A DNA stretch of 62,930 bases from Syntrophomonas sp. (GCA_016841875.1 JAENYG010000003.1:103121-166050), one strand, 5' to 3'; numbered from the stretch's first letter, positions 44,222-52,538 are shown. The notes: generated by a model from the sequence alone, not told the origin. Made by a program: numbers and translations.

Positions 44222-44356
44222 ATGTACGAAATCATAGAAACTACCAGTGTGGAGATGGTAAACGGCGGTGTTGCCGTTAAACGGCCGATTACTCTTTTGG
44301 TAGATTTAGTCGGAGACCGCTGCCTTATCACGGTTGTTAACATTGGTAATGGCTGA
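44222..44356 (+). CDS. Possible 44-residue ORF before the phosphoesterase
   Basis: A frame from ATG 44222 encodes MYEIIETTSVEMVNGG and VKRPITLLVDLVGDRC and ends at 44356, overlapping the N-terminal alternatives of the next gene. Hydrophobic patterning looks protein-like, but the ribosome site is poor. It may be a real coupling ORF or the end of a decayed gene. Confidence 0.3.
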   Translation: MYEIIETTSVEMVNGGVAVKRPITLLVDLVGDRCLITVVNIGNG

Positions 44357-44366
44357 GGAGAATGGT

Positions 44367-45203
44367 TTGATAAAAACAAGGAAATATTGGCTTATCACAG
44401 GTCTGTTAGTAGTCTTATTATTTGCCGCTTTTTATAATGGTCTGGTGGTCAAGAAATACATCATAAATACTAATAAATTGGATGCAGATCAGTCTGTAAG
44501 GATAGTTTTGATTAGTGATCTGCACAACCATGTTTATGGAGAAAACCAGAGTAAAATCATTTCGTCAATCCGCAAGCAAAGTCCGGACATTATCGCACTG
44601 ACAGGAGATATCGCCGATGATGAGATGCCAATTGAGGGTACCGAACAGTTCCTGGCTGGCATTCAGGGAATTGCTCCCACATACTACGTGTCCGGGAACC
44701 ATGAATATTGGTCCAATGATATCCAAAACATAAAAAATACCATTCGCCAATATGATGTTACGATTCTGGAAAACACTTACCAGCAGATCAAGGTTAACAA
44801 CTCATCGATTATCATTGGCGGAGTTGATGACCCGGATATTGTTAAATATGAGAAACCAGGTTTCGATTGGGAGGGCGAACTCTATAAAGCTTTCCTGGAA
44901 TTGCAGGATAAGCCTGACTTTAAAATACTCTTGGCTCACCGCCCGGAATTGATAGAAATATATAAAAGAAGCGATTTTGACCTGGTACTATCAGGCCATG
45001 CCCATGGAGGCCAGGTTAGAATCCCCTTCATACTTAATGGACTTTATGCTCCTGATCAAGGCTGGTTTCCCCAATATGCCGGTGGGGAATATAAGCATGA
45101 TTCCTTGATTCATATAGTAAGCCGTGGTGTTTCATTTAATCCTCGTTTACCACGGGTATTCAATCCTCCTGAGATAGTAGTTGTAGACATCAAGGGGGAA
45201 TAA
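44367..45203 (+). CDS. Membrane-anchored metallophosphoesterase (YkuE-like)
   Basis: 278 residues from TTG 44367, 6 bases after GAGGAG; ATG 44349 is a longer alternative. An N-terminal membrane helix (YWLITGLLVVLLFAAFY) precedes a calcineurin-like phosphoesterase: VLISDLHNHVYG (DxH), LTGDIADD (GD), VSGNHEYW (GNHE), ILLAHRPEL and LSGHAHGGQVRIPF (GHxH). All five metal-binding blocks are intact. YkuE-type enzymes of this shape cleave phospholipid or UDP-sugar phosphoesters at the membrane. It follows a PAP2-like protein and an exported stalk protein, so an envelope-lipid task is plausible (inference). Confidence 0.9.
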   Translation: MIKTRKYWLITGLLVVLLFAAFYNGLVVKKYIINTNKLDADQSVRIVLISDLHNHVYGENQSKIISSIRKQSPDIIALTGDIADDEMPIEGTEQFLAGIQGIAPTYYVSGNHEYWSNDIQNIKNTIRQYDVTILENTYQQIKVNNSSIIIGGVDDPDIVKYEKPGFDWEGELYKAFLELQDKPDFKILLAHRPELIEIYKRSDFDLVLSGHAHGGQVRIPFILNGLYAPDQGWFPQYAGGEYKHDSLIHIVSRGVSFNPRLPRVFNPPEIVVVDIKGE

Positions 45204-45540
45204 GGACACCGTTAATGCATCTTTACAAGCAGAGGCCAGATGCTGGTCAGGCGTTACTGCCAACATTGCTGCCTCGCCTTCCATCAACAATCCCCAATAT
45301 TATCGATTCACACTGGATCAAGCCTACTGGAAAACCATACACCCAAAAATGTCTAATGATATAATGCCCGCTGGAATTTGTATAATAATGTAATTTCACA
45401 ACATATTAAAAGGTAATATTTAGCATTGTGTGGAAATAATTTAATAATTAAGGTTATGGATCGGAAATTAGGATAAATAACCGTTTCAATTTGAATATGT
45501 GGACTACGGTTACAATGAATTGTACAGCTGTCACGTAGTG
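45204..45540. other. Intergenic region with a possible coding remnant
   Basis: A start-less frame (45205-45393) reads AEARCWSGVTANIAASPS and YYRFTLDQAYWKTIHPK, protein-like but unidentified. The rest is AT-rich with no recognised signal, up to the flank of the IS91-like element. Confidence 0.25.
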
Positions 45541-45554
45541 GGTAATGTCTAGCA

Positions 45555-45654
45555 AATTATCCGAAGTTAGGCGTAAAAAAAGCTCAAACCCGAATTAAGA
45601 TTTGAGTTAATTAACAGAAGAGTTCTGAGGGAGAATTCCTAACTTTGGATAATT
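45555..45654. repeat. 17-bp inverted repeat pair at the 3' side of the IS91-like element
   Basis: AATTATCCGAAGTTAGG (45555-45571) and CCTAACTTTGGATAATT (45638-45654) match at 16 of 17 positions and bracket 66 bases. The inner arm contains the stop region of the 46-residue ORF. They may be recombinase or transposase binding sites at an element end. Confidence 0.6.
45575..45606 (-). terminator. Rho-independent terminator after the IS91-like genes
   Basis: On the minus strand CTCAAA and TTTGAG (45583-45588 and 45601-45606) form a short stem followed by seven Ts. It lies inside the inverted-repeat pair, downstream of all three minus-strand element ORFs. Confidence 0.5.
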
Positions 45655-45793
45655 ACATTGCACGAAACCGCGGTGTGTAGTGCTTATTGATATGGGGATT
45701 GAACACCTCATCTCCGGTCAAATCATATGACTTTAAGGAAAAATTGGTAGCAAAATGTATCAAAGCAGCGTTAATCATGCTAAAAATAGACAT
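45653..45793 (-). CDS. 46-residue ORF at the end of the IS91-like element
   Basis: GGGGAGGGGGAAGCT precedes ATG 45793. The peptide begins MSIFSMINAALIHFATNFSL, continues SYDLTGDEVFNPHINKHYTP and ends RFRAM. It starts 30 bases after the transposase stop on the same strand, and its stop codon lies in the inner arm of the terminal inverted repeat. A hydrophobic first half and basic end are seen; no family is recognised. It could be an accessory peptide of the element or a chance frame with a good ribosome site. Confidence 0.5.
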   Translation of the reverse strand: MSIFSMINAALIHFATNFSLKSYDLTGDEVFNPHINKHYTPRFRAM

Positions 45794-45823
45794 AGCTTCC
45801 CCCTCCCCATAACATGGCAACTT

Positions 45824-47020
45824 TTAAACACATGCAGTTTCACTAGTGATAGGGGGAGATTTACCCAGATACAAAAACCGTTTGGGTTTTTCCGATCCGC
45901 AGATAGGGCATTTAGATAAATCTATTCCAGTAAGCTTCTGGATGAGTTGAAGCGTAGAAACTTTTTCTTTGGTTAAAAAAGGCGTATGGGTAAGCTGTTT
46001 GCAAATCTTCAGTTTAATTGTCTTGTTACGATTGCCTAGAAAACCGTAGTGCCTGATTTTCATAAAGCCACTCGGAAGGATGTGAATAAGAAATCTGCGT
46101 ATAAATTCATCGGTGGAAATCGTCATCACCTTATGTTTATTGGCATCCTTGTAATCGCGCCATTTGAAGGAAACAGTATCATTTTCAATGCTAACGATAC
46201 GTTTATTGGATATAGCCACTCGATGAGTATATCGACCCAGGTATTCAACAACGCAAGCTGCATTTTTAAACGGTGGTTTGCAGTAAACAATTCATTCCTT
46301 GCCATAGAGAGAGGAAAGCAGCTTTTCAAATTCCTTTTCATCGGAAAGATATGTTTGACTGCCGTGAAATTCAAGCTTATTTTGGCCGTAGAGTTGTTTA
46401 AGATAATACAGAAACTTGCCTCGGAACTTGCGGGATAATACCTTAACCGGGATGAAAAATTTATTTCTGCTATTCACCCATTTTCCGATGGAGGATAATC
46501 CCCCTCCAGGTACAATACAGTGAATATGCGGGTGGTGCATGAGGTTTTGTCCCCAAGTATGCAAAACAGATGTAAAGCCAATCTTGGCACCGAGATATTT
46601 TTTATCAGAAGCTAATTCGGCAAGTGTTTCAGCAACAGCCTTAAACAAAAGGGTATATACTGTTTTTTGATTTTGATAGGCCATTGAATTAAGCGTATCA
46701 GGGATTGAGAATACCACATGGAAGTATCCAACATTGAGCAGATTGCTTGTCTGGTTTTCAATCCAGCGTTCTTTGGCAAGAGCTTGGCATTTGGGGCAGT
46801 GCCTGTTGCGGCAAGAATTGTAAGAAATTCGAGTATGCCCACAACTGTCACAAACCTCCTTATGACCGCCTAACGCTGACGTTCTGCATTTTTCAATGGC
46901 CGACATCGCTTTATGCTGTACAAGAGTGAGTTTGTGGTTGGTTCGATAGTTTTTGCCGTATTTTAGGAAGATATCTTGAACCTCAGCCATTGGTTTTTTC
47001 CGATTCAGCAATCTGATCAA
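45824..47020 (-). pseudogene. IS91-family Y2 transposase interrupted by an in-frame TGA
   Basis: One frame runs 45824-47020 with a single TGA at 46294-46292. The first 242 codons hold the zinc-binding head (CDSCGHTRISYNSCRNRHCPKCQ) and the HUH motif HHPHIHCIVPGGGL. After the stop the frame continues IVYCKPPFKN, the catalytic Y2 motif EYLGRYTHRVAISNKR, and a final CPICGS zinc knuckle. IS91 relatives have Trp at the stop site (YGKEW), so TGG to TGA explains the break. The HUH half lacks both tyrosines, so the enzyme is inactive unless the stop is read through. The likely start is ATG 46990 (MAEVQDIF). It overlaps the recombinase gene end. Confidence 0.88.
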
Positions 47021-47845
47021 GCGGACTTGTTACGTTAAGAGATTCAATCTTAACCAAATGCAAATAAACGCAAGTCGTGTTGATATTTGAGTGACCAAGC
47101 AGTTGCTTAATGTGGTAAATACTTGTGCCGGATTCCAGCAGGTGAGTGGCAAAACTATGTCTTAGCGTATGGACCGTAACATTTTTAGTAATTTTAGCCT
47201 TATTTATATATTTGCGAAATAGATTTTGTACAGCTCTGGGTGTTATATGTGTGCCGGTATGATTTCTGCTTAAAAAAGCCACTCTTTGGGGCGATAAGCT
47301 TTCCAATAAGCGCGTAGCACCTCGAGAATGGCTTGAGAAAGTATGGCATATCGATCTTTACTGCCTTTAGCGTTGCGGATGAATAACTGCATTTTATCGC
47401 TCTGGATATCTGAGACTTTCAGAGAGGCCACTTCGCTTAGACGGAGCCCAGCACCATAAAGGGTCATGAGAATGCATTTATCTCGTAAGTTGTCGCAGGC
47501 GTTAAAAAGGGTTTGTATCTCTTCTTTGGTAAGGATGTCAGGGAGTTTGTGTGGTTTGCGGTGGCGGGGGATTTGTCTCGGGTTTAAGCTAGCGTTCAAA
47601 GTTACCCCATACAAAAAGCGGAGACCACTGTTGTAGCTATTAACCGATTCAGGAGCAAGATTCTTAACTGTAGAAAGATAATGAAGAAACTGTCTAACAT
47701 CTTCAACATCAAGCTCGGTCGCAGGTTTATCAAAGTAATCCTGAAACAGCTTAGCTTTAGTTAGATACTCATCCAGGGTGGATTTGCTTAACCCCCTGAG
47801 TTCAACATCGAATTTAAGCTTGGCTAAAACCTCTTCTTTAGTCAC
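46983..47845 (-). pseudogene. Tyrosine recombinase/integrase of the IS91-like element, frameshifted
   Basis: Two frames together give a full XerD-like recombinase. 47270-47845 (GTG start, AAAGGAG upstream) holds the SAM-like head (STLDEYLTKAKLFQDYF) and first catalytic Arg region (LYGAGLRLSEVASLKVSDI), ending RPKEWLF at TAA. 46983-47306 continues in another frame SRNHTGTHITPRAVQNLF, TVHTLRHSFATHLLESGT (HxLRH) and LGHSNINTTCVYLH with the catalytic Tyr. The junction is a run of six T; one more T restores the frame. It may be a true mutation, a sequencing error, or slippage. Two-gene IS91 elements with this recombinase are known. Confidence 0.85.
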
Positions 47846-48288
47846 GGCACAAACATCTCCTTTAAAATAAAGTAGCTATATTGTAAAGGAGACCAATAAA
47901 AAAAGAACTATATTTTTACAGATCGGTTCGGGGCAATCGATTTGGTAGATGATACAGGAACCACCGCGCCAGCGGTTTAGTGCAATGTCTATTAGGCGAA
48001 CCTAATATGAAGTGCAATACTTTCGGTTATAGCAATAATGCGAAGCCTTTTGTAAATAAGTAGGGCAGATTCTATAGGAGTTAAGCATAAGGAGTTTTTA
48101 TTGGTGGAGATGAAAAATTATGAGTAAAAAAGTATACAAGAAAAAATATAGGAAAATTTTATTAACCATTTCAGAATAAGTTATTTGCTAAAATTGGAGA
48201 GCTTAAAGTGGTTATCCCCGTATACCGTCACAATATAGCCGCGAACGCATATCATATAGTGAAAGCACTTTGAAGGAGGCAACCTGAT
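47846..48288. other. Upstream flank of the IS91-like element
   Basis: 443 bases. TCTCCTTTA (47856-47864) and TAAAGGAGA (47884-47892) form a 9-bp inverted repeat at the recombinase ribosome site. Further on is ATTAGG-CGAA-CCTAAT (47991-48006) between two AGTGCAAT copies (47979-47986, 48011-48018). On the minus strand the CGCCTAA...TAGACATT order at 47983-48000 is repeated at 45545-45573. No gene is seen. Confidence 0.4.
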
Positions 48289-48834
48289 ATGTATAATAAC
48301 GGACTGTGCCTGCCTCAAACTGTCAGCGTGCCCATGTCGCTGTACAAATCGAAGCAGGGTAAATATTTCGATGGCTATGCGGGAAAACTCTTTTTTACGG
48401 GCCCGGACATGAGGGCATGGGCGGGCCTTTTCAATCCGCCTGATTCACGGGTCAACCTGTACATTAGCGCGTGGGCGGCCACAAGCCTGTACAGCGATTT
48501 CCGCATCCAGATATGGTTCAACCCGGTGCTGCCCGGCAGCCCTTACCTATCTGATAGAGTATCGACAACAAATTTCACGCTGAAGCCACAGCCGCAGCCG
48601 AAGGTTCAGCTGCTGTATGCTTCCAACGTTAACGGTAAACCGGAGGGCGGTATGGAGGCATTTTCATTTCGCGGAGGACCGCAGAACACGATATATGTGC
48701 AGGAAAACGGAAAGTTCATCTTCCCCCCGGGCGGCTCATTCGCATTGGTTTTGGCGCACCCAGAGGATCCTGATGCACGGGCGGAGGGGCGCGTTGCCTT
48801 CGGCTGGTATGAGGAGCCGGTAAGGAAGCGTTGA
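48289..48834 (+). CDS. Hypothetical protein (181 aa), possibly DUF6143-like
   Basis: 181 residues. ATG follows GAAGGAGG. The protein is soluble and beta-rich with regularly spaced aromatic and proline residues (YKSKQGKYFDGYAGKLFFTGPDMRAWAGLFNPPDSRVNLYI, then RIQIWFNPVLPGSPYLS, ENGKFIFPPGGSFALVLAHPED and VAFGWYEEPV). This layout suggests a single jelly-roll or Ig-like sandwich, as in small spore- or coat-associated proteins; the DUF6143 label is from memory and uncertain. GC content is clearly higher than in the flanks, consistent with transfer or strong codon bias. A palindromic REP-like repeat 42 bases downstream probably ends its transcript. Confidence 0.65.
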   Translation: MYNNGLCLPQTVSVPMSLYKSKQGKYFDGYAGKLFFTGPDMRAWAGLFNPPDSRVNLYISAWAATSLYSDFRIQIWFNPVLPGSPYLSDRVSTTNFTLKPQPQPKVQLLYASNVNGKPEGGMEAFSFRGGPQNTIYVQENGKFIFPPGGSFALVLAHPEDPDARAEGRVAFGWYEEPVRKR

Positions 48835-48875
48835 CGGAGCGGCCGCGGCCACCATTTTGGGCACCTTCCGGATCA

Positions 48876-48906
48876 GGGAAGCAAGGGGACGTTCTTTTTG
48901 CTTCCC
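48876..48906. repeat. REP-like palindrome acting as terminator
   Basis: GGGAAGCAA and TTGCTTCCC (9-bp stem) enclose GGGGACGTTCTTT; TTTCTAT follows. It is the inverted counterpart of the copy at 49221-49249. Confidence 0.75.
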
Positions 48907-49220
48907 TTTCTATCTATAAAAGTTCAAACCTAGAAGGCTAGGCTTTGATTAAAAACGGTTACCCGAGTTATTTGCTTTTATGTAGCCCACTTGACATGAT
49001 TAATCTATCTAGAAGTTTATTTTGTTTTTGTTTATCAATGTTTGAAGTAACGTTACCGGGTTCCCATTCAGCAATGCCTGATATTCTAAACTAGGGTTTC
49101 TGTTGGCATTAGTCTTTGTTATCCTAAGTAATAAATTCCTGGAATTGTTAAATTGCCTCAGTTTTATCTGAGTTGAAGAGCCCTAATATTAAACTGATAT
49201 TGGTTTTTAGAACTCGGGAA

Positions 49221-49249
49221 GGAAGCAAAAAGAACGTCCCCTTGCTTCC
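49221..49249. repeat. REP-like palindrome, inverted copy
   Basis: GGAAGCAAAAAGAACGTCCC and onward to GCTTCC is the reverse complement of the 48876-48906 copy. The two face each other across 314 bases without genes. Confidence 0.75.
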
Positions 49250-49411
49250 TACCTTTGAGTTACCCTCTAATGAACATAACAAAGGTGATGCGCAGTAGGC
49301 TAATAACACGAACCTGTTGTGCTTCCTGTTATGCATATTTAGTACTGCGCAGTCTGTTAATTATGCGCAACAAACGACTGAAAGCTGATTGCTCTTGCTG
49401 CTAACGGCTAG

Positions 49412-49633
49412 ACTGGTCTTGTCCCAGATGCAGATCTTTTAAACTTATCTAGTCTGAGAGTTGCCGAATTGGAGGGATCAGTTACGAAATCGTCAGCACA
49501 AATCATTGACACTGGAAAGGTTAAATTCGATTATTTGAAGCAGTCAGAGAATATGGCCGCGGTTATCAAATATGTTATGACCTACTTCAATGAGTACCTG
49601 ACATTGGAAACTTGTGACGCAGAACGTCGCTAA
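49412..49633 (+). pseudogene. Unidentified gene remnant
   Basis: A 73-codon open frame without a usable start reads SLRVAELEGSVTKSSAQIID, GKVKFDYLKQSENMAAVIK and YVMTYFNEYLTLE, which is strongly protein-like. The rest of the interval 48907-49777 shows no gene. The family is not recognised; it is probably the C-terminal end of a lost gene. Confidence 0.35.
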
Positions 49634-49777
49634 CGATGCTCCACTGGAAGAATTGGTAGACAATATGCTGCGCGCAGACTTTGCGTTTTAGGTCTCTTCA
49701 AAGGCTAAATATCTTACCGAAAATAGTGTATCCGGTTTCCATACACAGAAAATATTTCAGACCCATGAAGTTTCAAA

Positions 49778-51019
49778 TTAGCATAATGGTAACGCTACAA
49801 AAAAACTGTTGCCATTTTCGTCGTCGCTCTCCACCCATATTTTCCCTCCGTGTTCTCTTACAATACTCTTCGCTATGGCAAGTCCCAAGCCAAAACTGCC
49901 ATGGGTGCTTCTTGATTTATCAATGCGGTAAAACCGCTGAAATATTCGTGGGATTTCTTCCTTCGGAATAGGCTCTCCGTCATTGAAAACCGAAAGCAAA
50001 GCATTTTTTTTATCTATTTCTTTCAAGTTAATCGTTATTAATCCTCCCGAAGGGCAGTATTTAACCGCATTATCCAGCAAGATAGATAAAAGTTGTTGTA
50101 AACGCTGTGCATCTCCGGCTACGAAGATCTTATCCTGCACTTCATAAGTCAATTTTTTTCTATCGTCAAAAACAATTGGCTCAAAAGTGAGAACCGTGCT
50201 CGTTATTAAAAAACTGAAATCAACACGTTCCCGAACCATTGTGCCTTTCGTGCTATCCGTTTTGGCCAGCGTGAGCAAATCATCTATCAGTTTTTTCATG
50301 CGCGCGGCCTCGGCTCGGATATGCCCCATCCTGCGGGACTTTTTTTCATCTGTAAAAGTCCCGTCGGCGCTCAGCATTTCGGCGTTGGAAAGGATGACCG
50401 TCAGTGGTGTCTTAAGCTCATGGGAAGCATCGGCGACAAACTGCCGCTGCTTTTTCCATGCAAGTTCCACTGGGCGCACTGCCCAGCGCGATAAAAAAAT
50501 ACTAACAAAAAAGAATACCGCAAGCGCCGCGCCACCGATCATGAGTGAATTTATGATCAGGCTCCGCAGCATCGCCCGTTCCATGGATATGTCAGCGAGT
50601 GCGATACGGACTCCATCATCCGATTTTTGAAAGCGCAACTCGTAGTTTTGCAGTATTCCGGAGCCCTCCTCGGCGTTCATAGCCGCCCGAACAGCGGATT
50701 TCGCTTCATCTTCTTCAATAAAGTACAATTGATTAGTCAGGAATGATATTGTCCCATCGGCGCCGATTTCAGCCACCATAATGGGCATACGGGTACCAGG
50801 CGAAACCGCGCCGACCGGATTCCGCCCGTCTTCGACTTGCGGCGGTCGCAAGCTCTGTAGTGGCGACTGCATTTTGAGTGCCTGCTGGAGCATGGTTTCA
50901 CTCATACGCTGTGTGTTACTTGATGTTGAAAGAAGCATGGAAACAAAGACAGCGAGCAGAATGAGCGTGACTACACTCATAAGAATGAATATAAATTTGC
51001 GCCGCAGCTTTTGTATCAT
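49778..51019 (-). CDS. Sensor histidine kinase of a two-component system
   Basis: 413 residues. Two membrane segments (about 8-32 and 155-177) enclose an extracytoplasmic sensor of about 120 residues. The kinase core has the H-box FVADASHELKTPLTVILSN (His near 199), a DHp region ending RMGHIRAEAARMKKLIDDLL, N-box LLDNAVKYCP, G1 FNDGEPI, F-box FQRFYRIDKSRS and G2 GSFGLGLAIAKSIV. It is an OmpR-type partner (VanS/CutS-like). The ATG overlaps the stop of the response regulator gene (ATGA), so the pair is co-translated. The VTC-DUF4956-CotH operon diverges from it and is the likely target. Confidence 0.92.
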   Translation of the reverse strand: MIQKLRRKFIFILMSVVTLILLAVFVSMLLSTSSNTQRMSETMLQQALKMQSPLQSLRPPQVEDGRNPVGAVSPGTRMPIMVAEIGADGTISFLTNQLYFIEEDEAKSAVRAAMNAEEGSGILQNYELRFQKSDDGVRIALADISMERAMLRSLIINSLMIGGAALAVFFFVSIFLSRWAVRPVELAWKKQRQFVADASHELKTPLTVILSNAEMLSADGTFTDEKKSRRMGHIRAEAARMKKLIDDLLTLAKTDSTKGTMVRERVDFSFLITSTVLTFEPIVFDDRKKLTYEVQDKIFVAGDAQRLQQLLSILLDNAVKYCPSGGLITINLKEIDKKNALLSVFNDGEPIPKEEIPRIFQRFYRIDKSRSTHGSFGLGLAIAKSIVREHGGKIWVESDDENGNSFFVALPLC

Positions 51020-51690
51020 TCCAATACCTCCAATTTGTAGCCTACCCGCCGAACAACGGAAATCTTTACTCTTGATCCGACATGTTCAAGCTTTTTACGC
51101 AGAAAACTCAGGTATACCTCAACGATACTGTCATCTGCTTCGCTATCATACCCACAAATCTTTAAGAAGATATTTTCTTTGGAGAGTAAAATACCTTTGT
51201 TCGCAATTAATAGCCGCAGAAGTTCCAGTTCCCTCACATTCAGTTTAACAGACCGATTCCCGCAAACCAGTTCGCTTGCGGCGATATCAATGCAGATATC
51301 GCCAAACTCAGGCAGCTCGGGCCTGATTTCATCTCCGCGCCGCAGGATCGCCCGAAGGCAGGCCAATAGTTCAGCTGTTTCAAATGGCTTGGTTAGGTAA
51401 TAATCCGCTCCGTGATCAAGCCCTTTTACCCGGTCTGCAAGCTCCGATTTTGCAGTGAGCATTAGTATAGGCGTTTTTATATTTTTTCTTCTGAGCTCGC
51501 GAACAATCTCAAAACCGTTGATTTTAGGAAGCATTACGTCAAGTATGATTGCGTTATATATTCCGCTCAGAGCGTTGTCCAATCCTATTTCCCCATCGAA
51601 CGCTATATCGGCGATATCTTTATTTTCCGTGATAATATCGGCAAGCGTTTCCGCAAGTCTTTTTTCATCTTCCACGATTAAAATCCGCAA
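51016..51690 (-). CDS. OmpR-family response regulator
   Basis: 224 residues from TTG 51690 (MRILIVEDEKRLAETL), 9 bases after AGGAG; an ATG at 51699 abuts that site. The receiver has the acidic pair ED near 8-9, phospho-Asp in IILDVMLPKINGFEIV near 51, and the YYLTKPFETAELLA switch Lys. The winged helix has ELVCGNRSVKLNVRELELLRLLIANKGILLSKE and SIVEVYLSFLRKKLE. It should bind 11-bp-spaced direct repeats; such repeats lie in the divergent region at 51740-51808. With the kinase it forms a standard two-component pair. Confidence 0.93.
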   Translation of the reverse strand: MRILIVEDEKRLAETLADIITENKDIADIAFDGEIGLDNALSGIYNAIILDVMLPKINGFEIVRELRRKNIKTPILMLTAKSELADRVKGLDHGADYYLTKPFETAELLACLRAILRRGDEIRPELPEFGDICIDIAASELVCGNRSVKLNVRELELLRLLIANKGILLSKENIFLKICGYDSEADDSIVEVYLSFLRKKLEHVGSRVKISVVRRVGYKLEVLE

Positions 51691-51739
51691 GCGACTCATC
51701 TCCTCTAATAATAATGATAATTATATTATGCACAACAAA

Positions 51740-51808
51740 CTTAATCAAAACTTAATGCCAATTTTTTGTGTTCACAAAATTTCATAGGCGAATTAAGCTT
51801 CGATTAAG
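51740..51808. promoter_or_regulatory. Symmetric direct-repeat operators between the regulator and the CotH operon
   Basis: CTTAAT occurs at 51740-51745 and 51751-51756, and ATTAAG at 51792-51797 and 51803-51808; each pair has an 11-base period and the pairs face opposite genes. The centre is TTTTGTG-TT-CACAAAA (51764-51779). This is the arrangement expected for OmpR-family dimers activating both directions. Confidence 0.65.
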
Positions 51809-51846
51809 TTTACCACCGTAAGATGCAGACAAAGGAGCTGATGCAC

Positions 51847-52533
51847 ATGAACGAATTGAAATACAGGCATGAATACAAGCATGCAATCAATCTTCTTGAC
51901 TACCACTCGCTAAGGCAGCGTGTGAGAGTTGTGGCAAGAGTTGATTCAAATGCCGGAACAGATGGACGTTACCATATTCGCAGCCTCTATTTTGACAATG
52001 ACGACGATAAGGCGCTCAGGGAAAAGATATACGGACTGCCCAATCGGGAAAAGTTTCGCATACGCCTCTATAATAACGACGATGCCTTTATTCGTCTGGA
52101 AAAAAAGAGCAAGAGAAACGGGTTGTGCAATAAGCAGTCAACCGCACTCACTCGTGAGCAAACGCAGCGGATATTAGATGGTGATCTCGCTTGGATGGCT
52201 GAGTCAAACGAACCGCTCATTGTGGAGTTTTACAGCAAGCTACGCTTTCAGAGGCTTAGGCCCCGAACCATTGTGGATTATTGGCGCGAAGCGTATATCT
52301 TCCCTTATGGCAATGTCCGCGTAACATTTGATTCGGGTCTACGTACAGGACTTTACTCCACGGGACTTTTTGACAGCAGTATGCCAACATTAAGCGTCGG
52401 CGAGCCGGGAGTGCTGTTGATGGAAGTGAAGTACGACAACTTCCTGCCGGACATCATGCGTGACCTGATCCAGACAAATACGCGTCACCCGGGGGCATTT
52501 TCAAAATACGCGGCCTGCCGCATTTATGGATAA
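51847..52533 (+). CDS. VTC-domain protein (polyphosphate polymerase-like)
   Basis: 228 residues from ATG 51847, 9 bases after AAAGGAG; ATG codons at 51823 and 51841 are less well placed. The VTC tunnel fold is shown by YRHEYKHAINLLDYHSLRQRV, YHIRSLYFDNDDD, KFRIRLYNND, IRLEKKSKRNGLCNK, PRTIVDYWREAYIF and VLLMEVKYDNFLPDI. In yeast, Vtc4 of this fold makes polyphosphate from ATP; bacterial copies always sit beside DUF4956 and CotH proteins, as here. Substrate in bacteria is unproven. Cytosolic by sequence. First gene of a three-gene operon controlled, by position, by the divergent two-component system. Confidence 0.88.
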   Translation: MNELKYRHEYKHAINLLDYHSLRQRVRVVARVDSNAGTDGRYHIRSLYFDNDDDKALREKIYGLPNREKFRIRLYNNDDAFIRLEKKSKRNGLCNKQSTALTREQTQRILDGDLAWMAESNEPLIVEFYSKLRFQRLRPRTIVDYWREAYIFPYGNVRVTFDSGLRTGLYSTGLFDSSMPTLSVGEPGVLLMEVKYDNFLPDIMRDLIQTNTRHPGAFSKYAACRIYG

Positions 52534-52538
52534 GGAGA

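Noticed and set aside
46292-46294. TGA as selenocysteine or recoded codon
   Set aside because: The expected residue is Trp, not Cys/Sec; no recoding signal is evident and TGG is used normally elsewhere.
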